Below are positions 1 to 8,200 of a stretch of DNA of 16,752 nt, piece after piece. The notes under the pieces are model-generated. The model worked only from the letters and a program-made list of their open reading frames with translations. It searched no databases and was not told the DNA's origin. Where the stretch lies: the NCBI GenBank assembly GCA_937898415.1, contig CALDLA010000126.1, forward strand, positions 1-16,752, read 5' to 3'. The position numbers and the translations under genes were made by a program. Numbering within the stretch: position 1 is the stretch's first letter; the number at the start of each line of letters is the position of its first letter. The DNA is from an uncultured Prevotellaceae bacterium (GTDB lineage: Bacteria; Bacteroidota; Bacteroidia; Bacteroidales; Bacteroidaceae).

Positions 1-807
1 ATGACTGCCGAAGGAACGGTGAACCGTGCTGCCCTACCCGCCATCTTCAATCCAGAAGATTTAAACGCCCTGGAGCAGGCTCTTCGCCTGAAGGAGCAGA
101 ATCCGGGCTCAACAGTAGGAATCCTCACGATGGGTCCTCCACGTGCAGGTGAAATCATCCGTCAGGGACTCTATCGTGGCGCTGACACAGGCTGGCTGCT
201 GACAGACCGTCTCTTCGCTGGTGCCGATACTCTCGCTACCTCTTACGCATTGGCTACGGCCATCAAGAAGATTGGCGACGTTGACATTGTTATCGGTGGT
301 CGTCAGGCTATCGACGGTGACACTGCTCAGGTAGGTCCTCAGGTGGCTCAGAAGCTGGGCTTGAACCAGGTGACTTACGCTGAGGAGGTGCTGAGCGTGA
401 AGGATGGCAAGGTTACCATCAAACGCGTTATCGACGGTGGTGTAGAGACTGTAGAGGCTCCGCTGCCCGTAGTGATTACAGTAAACGGAAGCGCTGCTCC
501 CTGCCGTCCTCAGAATGCTAAACTGGTGATGAAGTATAAGCGCGCTACCTGTCCGATGGAGCGTCCTGCCGAGGGTACTGCCTACGACTATCTGTATGAT
601 GAGCGCCCTGAGCTGACTCTGAACCAGTGGAGCGTTGCCGATGTGGATGGCGATGTGAACCAGTGCGGTCTGGCCGGCTCGCCTACCAAGGTGAAGGCCA
701 TCAAGAACATCGTGTTCCAGGCTAAGGAGTCGAAGACTTTGACGGCTTCTGATGCTGATATCGAGGGAATGATCAAAGAATTGTTGGAAGAGAAAATTAT
801 TGGCTAA
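1..807 (+). CDS. etfB: Electron transfer flavoprotein beta subunit (5'-truncated)
   Basis: The beta subunit of the heterodimeric flavoprotein that carries electrons between acyl-CoA dehydrogenases and the respiratory or redox pool in the cytoplasm. The reading frame is open from the first base. ETF beta proteins normally start about 20 residues earlier with a conserved strand containing KQVPDT, so the ATG at position 1 is an internal methionine and the true start lies outside the window. Visible family motifs are FNPEDLNALEQALRLKE at residues 16-32 and AIDGDTAQVGP at 103-113, the nucleotide-binding signature of ETF beta. Only five bases separate its stop from the alpha subunit gene, and the dehydrogenase follows, so the three are one operon. 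Some ETFs of this general type take part in electron bifurcation; nothing here settles whether this one does. Confidence 0.95.
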   Translation: MTAEGTVNRAALPAIFNPEDLNALEQALRLKEQNPGSTVGILTMGPPRAGEIIRQGLYRGADTGWLLTDRLFAGADTLATSYALATAIKKIGDVDIVIGGRQAIDGDTAQVGPQVAQKLGLNQVTYAEEVLSVKDGKVTIKRVIDGGVETVEAPLPVVITVNGSAAPCRPQNAKLVMKYKRATCPMERPAEGTAYDYLYDERPELTLNQWSVADVDGDVNQCGLAGSPTKVKAIKNIVFQAKESKTLTASDADIEGMIKELLEEKIIG

Positions 808-812
808 GAGAT

Positions 813-1835
813 ATGAACAACGTATTTGTATATTGCGAAATTGAAGGTACTCAGGTACAGGAAGTATCTCAGGAGTTGCTGACCAAGGGTCGCAAGCTCG
901 CCAATACACTAGGTGTTGAGCTCCATGCCGTTGTGGCTGGTACAGGCATCAAGGACAAGGTTGAGGGTCAGATTCTCCCCTACGGTGTTGACAAGCTCTT
1001 TGTATTCGACGCTAAGGACTTGTTCCCCTACACCTCCGCTCCCCACACCGATATTCTCGTGAACCTCTTCAAGGAGGAGCAGCCGCAGATCTGCCTCATG
1101 GGTGCTACTGTCATTGGCCGTGACCTCGGCCCTCGCGTCAGTTCTTCGCTGACCTCCGGCCTAACAGCTGACTGCACAGAGTTGGAGATTGGTCCGTACG
1201 AGGACAAGAAGGAGGGCAAGACCTATGAAAACCTGCTCTATCAGATTCGTCCTGCCTTCGGTGGTAACATCGTAGCTACCATCGTTAACCCCGACCATCG
1301 TCCCCAGATGGCTACTGTACGCTCTGGCGTAATGCAGAAAGCTCTGTACGATGGCGAGTGCCGCAAGGAGGTTATTTATCCTGAGGTCAGCAAGTATGTT
1401 AGTCCCGAGGCCTTCGTAGTAAAGGTGCTCGATCACCACGTAGAGGCTGCTAAGCACAACCTGAAGGGTGCCCCCATCGTAGTTGCCGGTGGTTACGGTA
1501 TGGGGTCTAAGGAGAACTTCGACATGCTGTTCGACCTGGCTAAAGTGCTGCATGGTGAGGTTGGTGGTTCTCGTGCTGCCGTGGATGCTGGCTGGCTCGA
1601 TCACGACCGTCAGATTGGTCAGACGGGTGTCACCGTTCATCCTAAGGTATATATCGCCTGCGGTATCTCTGGACAGATCCAGCACATCGCTGGTATGCAA
1701 GACTCTGGCATCATTATCTCCATCAACTCTGATCCCGATGCCCCCATCAACCGCATCGCCGACTACGTCATCAACGGCACCGTCGAAGAGGTAGTTCCCA
1801 AGCTGATTAAGTACTATAAGCAGAACAGTAAGTAA
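813..1835 (+). CDS. etfA: Electron transfer flavoprotein alpha subunit
   Basis: The FAD-binding alpha subunit of the cytoplasmic electron transfer flavoprotein, partner of the beta subunit just upstream. It is 340 residues long, normal for the family. The N-terminal alpha/beta domain covers about residues 1-200. The C-terminal FAD domain has the expected motifs in order: GGSRAAVDAGW at 251-261, GQTG at 269-272, GISGQIQHIAGM at 284-295 and NSDPDAPI at 305-312. The ATG start follows the beta stop by five bases and gives the usual short N-terminal strand (NNVFVYCEI). It ends nine bases before the acyl-CoA dehydrogenase, which fits a fixed stoichiometry of donor enzyme and electron carrier. No FAD-contacting motif appears to be missing. 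Confidence 0.96.
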   Translation: MNNVFVYCEIEGTQVQEVSQELLTKGRKLANTLGVELHAVVAGTGIKDKVEGQILPYGVDKLFVFDAKDLFPYTSAPHTDILVNLFKEEQPQICLMGATVIGRDLGPRVSSSLTSGLTADCTELEIGPYEDKKEGKTYENLLYQIRPAFGGNIVATIVNPDHRPQMATVRSGVMQKALYDGECRKEVIYPEVSKYVSPEAFVVKVLDHHVEAAKHNLKGAPIVVAGGYGMGSKENFDMLFDLAKVLHGEVGGSRAAVDAGWLDHDRQIGQTGVTVHPKVYIACGISGQIQHIAGMQDSGIIISINSDPDAPINRIADYVINGTVEEVVPKLIKYYKQNSK

Positions 1836-1844
1836 AAAAAGAAT

Positions 1845-3572
1845 ATGGCAAACTATTATAGCGATCATCCTGAGATCGGGTTCTACTTGAACCACCCCCT
1901 GATGGCTCGTATCGTTGAGCTGAAAGAAAAGGGTTTCGCTGATGCGAAAGAATATGACTACGCCCCCGTTGACCTGGGCGATGCCATCGAGAACTACAAG
2001 CAGATTCTCGACATCACTGGCGACGTGGCTGCCAATATCATCGAGCCAAACTCTGAGAGTGTCGACCTCGAAGGTCCACACCTCGAGAACGGCCGTATGA
2101 TCTACGCCTCTAAGACTTACGAGAACCTCGACGCCACCCGTAAGGCTGGTCTGTGGGGTGTAAGTATGCCTCGCCGTTACGGCGGTCTGAATCTCCCCAA
2201 CGCCATCTTCTCGATGCTGAGCGAGATGATTAGTGCTGCCGATGCCGGCTTCCAGAACATCTGGAGCCTGCAGAGCTGTATCGACACCCTGTATGAGTTC
2301 GGCAGCGAGGAGCAGCGCCAGAAGTATATCCCCCGCGTTTGTGCTGGTGAAGGTATGTCTATGGACCTCACGGAGCCCGATGCCGGTTCAGACCTGCAGC
2401 GCGTGATGCTGAAGGCTACCTTCGACGAGAAGGAGAACTGCTGGCGCCTGAATGGTGTGAAGCGCTTCATCACCAACGGCGACTCTGACATCCACCTCGT
2501 GTTAGCTCGCTCTGAGGAAGGCACCAAGGACGGACGTGGTCTGTCGATGTTCATCTACGACAAGCGTCAGGGCGGTGTCAACGTGCGTCACATCGAGCAC
2601 AAGCTCGGTATCCACGGTTCACCCACCTGTGAGCTCACCTATAAGAATGCGAAGGCAGAGCTCTGCGGTAGTACTCGTCTCGGTCTGATTAAGTACGTGA
2701 TGGCCCTGATGAATGGTGCCCGCTTAGGTATTGCTGCACAGAGCGTAGGTGTAGAGCAGGAGGCTTACAACGAGGGTCTGGCTTACGCCAAAGAGCGTCA
2801 GCAGTTCGGCGACAAGATCATCAACTTCCCCGCTGTCTATGATATGCTCTCCCGCATGAAAGCCAAGCTCGATGCAGGTCGTTCACTGCTCTATGAGACA
2901 GCCTGCTATGTTGACATCTACAAATGCCTTGAGGACATCGAGCGCGACCGCAAGCTCACCCCCGAGGAGAAGCAGGAGCTAAAGAAATACCAGCGTCTGG
3001 CTGATGCCTTCACACCGCTGGCCAAGGGTATGAACTCCGAGTACGCCAACCAGAACGCCTATGACGCCATCTCAATCCACGGCGGTTCAGGCTTCATCAT
3101 GGAGTACAAGAGCCAGCGCCTGTATCGCGACGCCCGTATCTTCTCTATCTATGAGGGTACCACCCAACTGCAGGTTGTTGCCGCCATCCGCTACATCACC
3201 AACGGTACGATGCTGAACAACATCAAGGAGATGATGACCGGCATGGAGGTGCTGGAGTCGCTGAAGCCGATCGCCAATCGCGTCATCGCCCTCATCGAAA
3301 TCTATGAGAAGGCCCTCGCCAAGGTGAAGGCGCTGGAGAATCAGGATGCTCAGGATTTCTTGGCTCGTCGTCTGTACGACATGACTGCCGAGCTCGTGAT
3401 GTCTATCCTTATCCTCCGCGATGCCACGAAGGCTCCCGAGCTCTTTGAGAAGAGTGCCAATGTCTATGTCCGCATGGCTACTGAGGACATCGTTGGTAAA
3501 GCTGCCTACATTGATATGTTCAAGGCCGAGGATCTCGAGAGTTTCAAAGCTAACAACGTATCTGAGGAATAA
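1845..3572 (+). CDS. Acyl-CoA dehydrogenase family protein (long form, 575 aa)
   Basis: An FAD enzyme of the acyl-CoA dehydrogenase superfamily, expected to make an alpha,beta double bond in an acyl-CoA and pass the electrons to the adjacent ETF. It shows LTEPDAGSDL (175-184, flavin/substrate signature), YAKERQQFGD (314-323) and the second signature GGSGFIMEY...RDARIFSIYEGT (413-439). Glu437 in IYEGT sits at the usual catalytic-base position. At 575 residues it is far longer than the roughly 380-residue short-chain enzymes. The extra C-terminal helical part (about 450-575) and a charged insertion near 360-382 resemble the long, very-long-chain-like group found in Bacteroidales. The acyl-chain specificity cannot be read from sequence. 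It is co-operonic with etfB and etfA, and its stop overlaps the next start codon. Confidence 0.93.
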   Translation: MANYYSDHPEIGFYLNHPLMARIVELKEKGFADAKEYDYAPVDLGDAIENYKQILDITGDVAANIIEPNSESVDLEGPHLENGRMIYASKTYENLDATRKAGLWGVSMPRRYGGLNLPNAIFSMLSEMISAADAGFQNIWSLQSCIDTLYEFGSEEQRQKYIPRVCAGEGMSMDLTEPDAGSDLQRVMLKATFDEKENCWRLNGVKRFITNGDSDIHLVLARSEEGTKDGRGLSMFIYDKRQGGVNVRHIEHKLGIHGSPTCELTYKNAKAELCGSTRLGLIKYVMALMNGARLGIAAQSVGVEQEAYNEGLAYAKERQQFGDKIINFPAVYDMLSRMKAKLDAGRSLLYETACYVDIYKCLEDIERDRKLTPEEKQELKKYQRLADAFTPLAKGMNSEYANQNAYDAISIHGGSGFIMEYKSQRLYRDARIFSIYEGTTQLQVVAAIRYITNGTMLNNIKEMMTGMEVLESLKPIANRVIALIEIYEKALAKVKALENQDAQDFLARRLYDMTAELVMSILILRDATKAPELFEKSANVYVRMATEDIVGKAAYIDMFKAEDLESFKANNVSEE

Positions 3573-4042
3573 TGAAAGATTTAGACGAGCGCGTTCAGCG
3601 CGCTGTTGATAATTTCATGGCCGGATATGGCTGCTGCCAAAGTGTGGTGGCAGCCTTTTCCGACCTTTATGGTCTTGACGAGACAATGGCCAAGCGCATC
3701 GGTGCCGGTTTCGGCGGCGGTGTTGGCCGTATGCGGATGATGTGTGGTGCCGTCTCCGGCATCGTAATGCTCGTCGGTCTCGACTGTGGCCAGACTGAGG
3801 GTAGCGACCGCGAAGGAAAATCTGCTTGCTACAAGGTTGTACAGGACTTATTAGCCCGGTCAAAAGAAGAGAACGGCAGTCTGATTTGTGCAGAGATTCT
3901 CGGACTTAAAGGCTACACGAAAGCTACTGACAGCTACGTCGCCTCGCCCCGTACTGCTGAATACTACAAGACCCGCCCCTGTGCCGCCAAGGTAGAGAGT
4001 GCCGCCCGCATCTTCGCCAATTATCTGAAGAACAAAGGTTAG
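3572..4042 (+). CDS. C_GCAxxG_C_C family cysteine-rich protein
   Basis: A 156-residue cytoplasmic protein of the family named for its conserved C...GCAxxG...C...C pattern, thought to bind a redox centre or metal; its biochemical role is not established. Seven cysteines are visible: Cys21 and Cys22, Cys58 in MCGAVSG, Cys72, Cys86, Cys106 and Cys137. Glycine-rich GAGFGGGVGRM (44-54) precedes the core motif. The start codon shares one base with the dehydrogenase stop (TAATG), so translation is probably coupled and the protein belongs to the ETF/dehydrogenase operon. That context suggests a redox role, such as electron transfer or maturation next to the flavoproteins, but this is inference. Its stop overlaps the end of a small gene on the opposite strand. 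Confidence 0.88.
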   Translation: MKDLDERVQRAVDNFMAGYGCCQSVVAAFSDLYGLDETMAKRIGAGFGGGVGRMRMMCGAVSGIVMLVGLDCGQTEGSDREGKSACYKVVQDLLARSKEENGSLICAEILGLKGYTKATDSYVASPRTAEYYKTRPCAAKVESAARIFANYLKNKG

Positions 4043-4176
4043 TATTCGTCAAAATAACGCGAAGAGGCAGGATCAGGAGCTTCTTCGTCAGAGAATCCCG
4101 TGGTTATTTCACTGCCGCTCATCAGCTGGGCAGAACCTATCTCGATGATGGTCATATATGGTTTAAAGTTAATCAT
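4039..4176 (-). CDS. Probable small acidic protein, 45 aa (unrecognised function)
   Basis: A short reading frame of 45 codons on the - strand, from ATG at 4176-4174 to TAA at 4041-4039. It is strongly acidic (eight Asp/Glu in the last 41 residues, one Arg). Its layout is a short N-terminus with a KP dipeptide (residues 5-6), a hydrophobic strand MTIIEI (8-13), the motif LMSGS (18-22), and an acidic tail ending FDEY. From memory, many small uncharacterised Prevotella and Bacteroides proteins share this layout (KP near the start, a hydrophobic strand, then an L-x-x-GS motif); this has not been searched. An in-frame stop lies directly upstream of the chosen ATG. An alternative start at 4155 gives 38 residues and would place a TTTG-N20-TAACTTTA promoter-like element just upstream. 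The stop overlaps the stop of the convergent cysteine-rich gene. Confidence 0.55.
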   Translation of the reverse strand: MINFKPYMTIIEIGSAQLMSGSEITTGFSDEEAPDPASSRYFDEY

Positions 4177-4195
4177 TTAGTAAGGAAGAAACAAA
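4164..4195 (-). promoter_or_regulatory. Possible Bacteroidetes promoter for the small - strand gene
   Basis: Read on the - strand, TTTG (4195-4192) is followed after exactly 20 bp by TAACTTTA (4171-4164), seven of eight matches to the Bacteroidetes -7 consensus TAnnTTTG. The spacing is right for -33/-7 promoters. It would start transcription near 4160, which suits the alternative start at 4155 but lies inside the frame of the longer start at 4176. The two readings therefore compete. Confidence 0.35.
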
Positions 4196-4224
4196 CACTT
4201 TTCCTTTTTTTTGCAGATTTTTTG

Positions 4225-4232
4225 TACCTTTG
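4225..4232 (+). promoter_or_regulatory. -7 box of the AEC transporter promoter
   Basis: TACCTTTG fully matches the Bacteroidetes -7 element TAnnTTTG, and the same TGTACCTTTGC string occurs in the promoter of the peptidase operon at 5211-5221. Where a -33 TTTG would be expected there is only a T-rich stretch (TTTT at 4199-4202). The box ends four bases before the ATG at 4237, so the transcript would have essentially no 5' leader. Confidence 0.55.
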
Positions 4233-4236
4233 CACC

Positions 4237-5148
4237 ATGTTTGAAGTAATTATCACACTTTTTGCCCTTGTCGTCGTAGGATACGCTACAGGAAAACTCG
4301 GCTACCTCGGAGGTGATTTCGACCGCCGGCTGTCGCGGTTGGTCATCAACGTCACCTGTCCGGCACTGATCCTGTCATCGGCGATGACGGGTGAACTGCC
4401 CGACCGCCGCTTCATCCTGCCCCTGCTGCTCATCAGCGTCATCACCTACATCCTGCTGACGGCCGTGGCCTTCCTGTTGCCACGCTACCTGACGAAGCGG
4501 AGAGACGAAGAGGGAGTCATCGGCTTTGCGTTGATGTTCGGCAACGTGGGCTTCATGGGCTATCCCGTCGTGGCCTCCATCTTCGGCCACGAGGCGGTGT
4601 TCTATGCCGCCGTGCTCAATGTGGTGAATACCTTTGCCGTCTTCACCGTCGGCACCATGCTGATAACGGGACGCGGCGAAGTGGGTGGCGAGAGGTTCCA
4701 GAAGAAGGTGCTTTACTCGACTCCGATGCTCGCCGCCTATCTGACGATGGGCATCGTGGCCCTCGAGATAGACGACATCCCGGGAGCCATCAGCCAGCCG
4801 CTGACCATGCTCGGCAACATCACCGTGCCTGCCGCCCTGCTGATTATCGGCTCGTCGATGTCGCAGCTTCCGTTGCGGTCCATGTTGGGAAACCTGACGG
4901 TCTATCTGACTACCGCCCTTCGGCTGGTCGTCCTGCCCCTGGGTGTCTATTATCTTACCAAGGCGATGGGTTTCTCTGATGAGGTGGTCAACATCAACAC
5001 CGTGGTCATCGCCATGCCCGTGGCGACCTACGGCACAATCCTCTGTCTGAAATATGAGAAGGACACGACGATGATTACCGAGGTGACGTTTGTCACCACG
5101 CTGCTGTCCATGCTGACCATTCCTGCCCTCACGCTATTCTTCCTGTAA
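4237..5148 (+). CDS. AEC-family (auxin efflux carrier-like) permease
   Basis: An inner-membrane transporter of 303 residues from the AEC/BART family. Bacterial members move organic acids such as malate or malonate, among other solutes; the substrate here is unknown. The sequence is almost entirely hydrophobic segments, consistent with about ten membrane helices. It carries the family-type GNVGFMGYP (102-110) at the crossover region and the usual opening MFEVIITLFALVVVGYATGK. The ATG at 4237 is chosen because AEC proteins normally begin this way. The frame stays open to a TTG at 4222, but that would put the promoter box inside the gene. It stands alone, divergent from the small - strand gene, with a separate promoter before the next operon. 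Confidence 0.88.
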   Translation: MFEVIITLFALVVVGYATGKLGYLGGDFDRRLSRLVINVTCPALILSSAMTGELPDRRFILPLLLISVITYILLTAVAFLLPRYLTKRRDEEGVIGFALMFGNVGFMGYPVVASIFGHEAVFYAAVLNVVNTFAVFTVGTMLITGRGEVGGERFQKKVLYSTPMLAAYLTMGIVALEIDDIPGAISQPLTMLGNITVPAALLIIGSSMSQLPLRSMLGNLTVYLTTALRLVVLPLGVYYLTKAMGFSDEVVNINTVVIAMPVATYGTILCLKYEKDTTMITEVTFVTTLLSMLTIPALTLFFL

Positions 5149-5189
5149 AGGTTGCAGGTAAGCTTTTTGCAAGATTATGCGTGTTTTAT

Positions 5190-5220
5190 TTTGCCATTTG
5201 TAGAAATCTGTGTACCTTTG
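5190..5220 (+). promoter_or_regulatory. Promoter of the peptidase-SusCD operon
   Basis: TTTG at 5190-5193 and TACCTTTG at 5213-5220 are separated by 19 bp, an exact fit to the Bacteroidetes -33/-7 promoter. Transcription should begin near 5224, giving a leader of about 18 bases with A-rich sequence before the ATG at 5242. No comparable promoter is obvious in the short gaps between the next five genes, so this is probably the promoter for all of them. Confidence 0.75.
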
Positions 5221-5241
5221 CGTCCCAAAAGAAGGAAAGTT

Positions 5242-8200
5242 ATGAAAAGCGTCAAATCACTGGCAATAACATTATTATTGTTTTGTACCGTCCTTCCGGG
5301 GGCGGCACAGCCGGCAACGTCCTACATGGAGGATGCTGGCTGGCATAAAAACTATTCGACTGAGCGGCAGGGTGCCAACGTGCAGGCTGCTCTTGACTTA
5401 TTAAAGAAACGTGGTATGAAACCTTCTGGGCCGGTGGTGGTAGGCATCATCGACTCTGGTGTCGATACCACGACGGTCAGCCTGCAGAATGCCTTATGGA
5501 CGAACCCCAATGAACGGGCCGACGGCCGCGACAACGACCAGAACGGCTATGCGGATGACCTCCACGGCTGGAACTTCCTCGGCACGAAGGACGGAACGTT
5601 CAACATGATCAGTGCCGGTACTGAGGAGTACCGCCAGTTCAAGCGCCTCTATCCTAAGTACAAGGACGTCCTGAGCCGCGACTCGGCTCAGGACAAGAAG
5701 GAATACGACTTCTATATCCGTATGCGCAAGGAGGCCAAGATTGACCAGTACCTTCGCTACTATGAGATGGCCAGCAAGTCGCTGGATCGTCTGGACTCCA
5801 TGTCGCTGATACGTCTGCAGCAGATGGCGAAGAACATCCACAGCATAGAGCACGATCAGGATAAGCGCCTGCTGATGGGCGACAACATGGACGATGCCGA
5901 CGACCGCTACTACGGCAACCCAACACTGACCATTGAGGGCTGCGAACATGGTACGTTCGTGGCGGGTGTCATCGGCGGCGATGCACAGGACGACCACCGC
6001 TTCGACGGCATTGCCAAGGATGTAGCCCGACTGATGATTGTACGAGCCAGTCCTGACGGCGACGAGTACGACAAGGACATTGCCTCGTCCATCTATTACG
6101 CTGTCGATAATGGTGCCCGCGTCATCAACATCAGTCTGGGTAAGTACTATTCGCCGCAGGAGCGCATGGTGAACGACGCCATCCGCTATGCCGCCGACCG
6201 CGACGTGCTGGTCATCTGTGCCGCCGGCAACAACAGCTACAACCTCGACTCTGTTCCGTCATACCCCTCTGGCGTTGACCGCGCAGGCCGTTTCCTGCCC
6301 AACTTCCTCCGTGTCGGAGCCAGCGACGAGCAGGGACGATGTGCTGAGATGTCGAACTACGGCAGCAAGAGCGTCCACCTCTTTGCACCGGGCACGCTCA
6401 TTGCCTCGGTCTTCCCCGGCAATTTGTACAAACTACAGCAGGGCACGTCGCTGTCGGCACCTGTGGTGACGGCCATCGCCACCCTGCTGCGCAGTTACTT
6501 CCCCTACCTGAAGGCCGCACAGGTCTCTCAACTGCTGATGGAGACGGTACGCCCGATGGACGACGAAAGGGGCAGCGTCAGCGGCGGTACAGTCGATATG
6601 CTCCGTGCCGTAGAGCGGCTGCTGTCAGCCGAAGCCTGGTATCGTGCCGAGGCCGTCACCGAGAAGAACGTCCACACCTACCACCTGTCGCCATCGCCCC
6701 AGTTTGTAGAGGGAACGCCCTACGTCACCTACAAGCAGGGCGGCAAGACCTATATGGTGGATGTCCGTACGGGCAAGAGCGAACTGAAGGATCAGGCCAA
6801 GATTGACGAATACAAGCGCCGCCACCCCGTCAGCAAAAGCAACGAAGGCTTTGGCATGGGCTATGGCAACTCCTATCACACCGCCGACTCGGCCTTCACA
6901 ATGCTTGGCGACCGCTTTAACCTGCATGTCCGTGACAACCGTAGCGGCGAGGTGCGCCAGCTGACCTTCGACGGACGGGAGTATGCCTCCTACTGCAAAC
7001 CGCTGCCGATGGTCGACCAACCCCCCATCGAACGGCAACCCACCGGTTTCTGGCGCGGTCACTCCTATTTCTGCATGGTCTATGACGATACTGACGTAGG
7101 CTTTCTGAACCTTGTCCACCAGATGGACAAGCCCGTCCGCCTGGAACAGAAGAAGATGCCCCTGCCCAACGGCAATGGTATCCGCCGTTATCGCCTTTAT
7201 TGGTATAACGCCGACACCGGCGAAGGCCGCCCGCTCGACATCACCCCCAACCGCGACTACTTCATCCAGATGGATTACGACAAGCAGGGTGCCGACCAGT
7301 ACTTCCTGCGCCGCAGCCGTTCCGTTGACACCCTTGAACTCTGCCGCATCAACCCGCAGACGGGCGATGTCAGCGTCGTCATCAGCGAGGTCTGCCGTCC
7401 CCACGTCAACGTCAATATGTTTCGCTACCACCTGCTGGACCACGGTCGTCAGGTGCTTTGGTGGAGCGACCGCACGGGCCGCGGCAACTATTATCTCTAC
7501 GACGGACAGACTGGCAAACTGCTGAACCGCGTCACCCAGGGCGACCGTTTGGTAGCAGGCCGCATTGAGAAGATTGACACGCTGAACCACACCATCATCT
7601 TCCTCGGCCACGGTCAGGAGGGTGGCGACCCGCACTATACCTATTATTATAAGGTGAAGCTCAACGGCAAGGGGCAGCAACTGCTCAGTTATGGCAATGG
7701 TGAGCACACGCTGCAGTTCTCAAGGGACGGACGCTGGGCCATCGACCAGTATTCGCGCATGGATATGCCGCCAGTCTATAACGTCGTTAGCATCGACAAT
7801 CCACGCAAGCACTTCGAGGTCTGCCGCGTCAACGAGGCCGATGCCCTGAAGGCTGGTTGGGTGAAGCCTACCCTCGTTCATGTGAAGGCTGCTGACGAGC
7901 AGACCGACCTCTATGGCGTCATGTACACGCCGTCGTGGTATGCTTTGCCCCCTAAGTTAGGGGGCTTACCCATCATCTCCAACGTCTACCCTGGTCCGCA
8001 GGACGACCAGATTCCCCGTGCGTTCACCGTCGATGAGAACGGCAACCAGTCGTTGGCTGAGCTGGGCTTCGTCGTCATCAACGTGCAGCCCCGTGGCTCG
8101 TCGCCGCTACGCGACAAGGACTTCTACTGCTACGGCTACGGCAACCTGCGTGACTATCCCGTGGCCGACGACCGTCATACCATCGAGACGCTGGCCCGCC

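Noticed and set aside
1161..2081. A 306-codon open frame on the - strand across etfA and the dehydrogenase gene
   Set aside because: It spans the junction of two clear + strand genes and its product resembles no family; it is a codon-bias shadow.
4222..4236. TTG start for the AEC transporter, adding five residues
   Set aside because: The added codons coincide with the -7 promoter box, and the family begins at the ATG at 4237.
5154..5172. TTGCA...TGCAA inverted repeat after the AEC transporter, considered as a terminator or operator
   Set aside because: Only five pairs with an 11-base loop and no T tract after the stem; it is likely to occur by chance.
5152..5241. Extension of the dual peptidase to an upstream TTG start, adding 30 residues
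   Set aside because: It would put the promoter (5190-5220) inside the gene and bury the signal peptide behind a cysteine- and proline-containing extension.
6625..7707. A 360-codon open frame on the - strand opposite the dual peptidase
   Set aside because: It lies wholly inside a gene with clear protease motifs on the + strand, has no recognisable domain, and reflects the strong third-position bias of the real gene.
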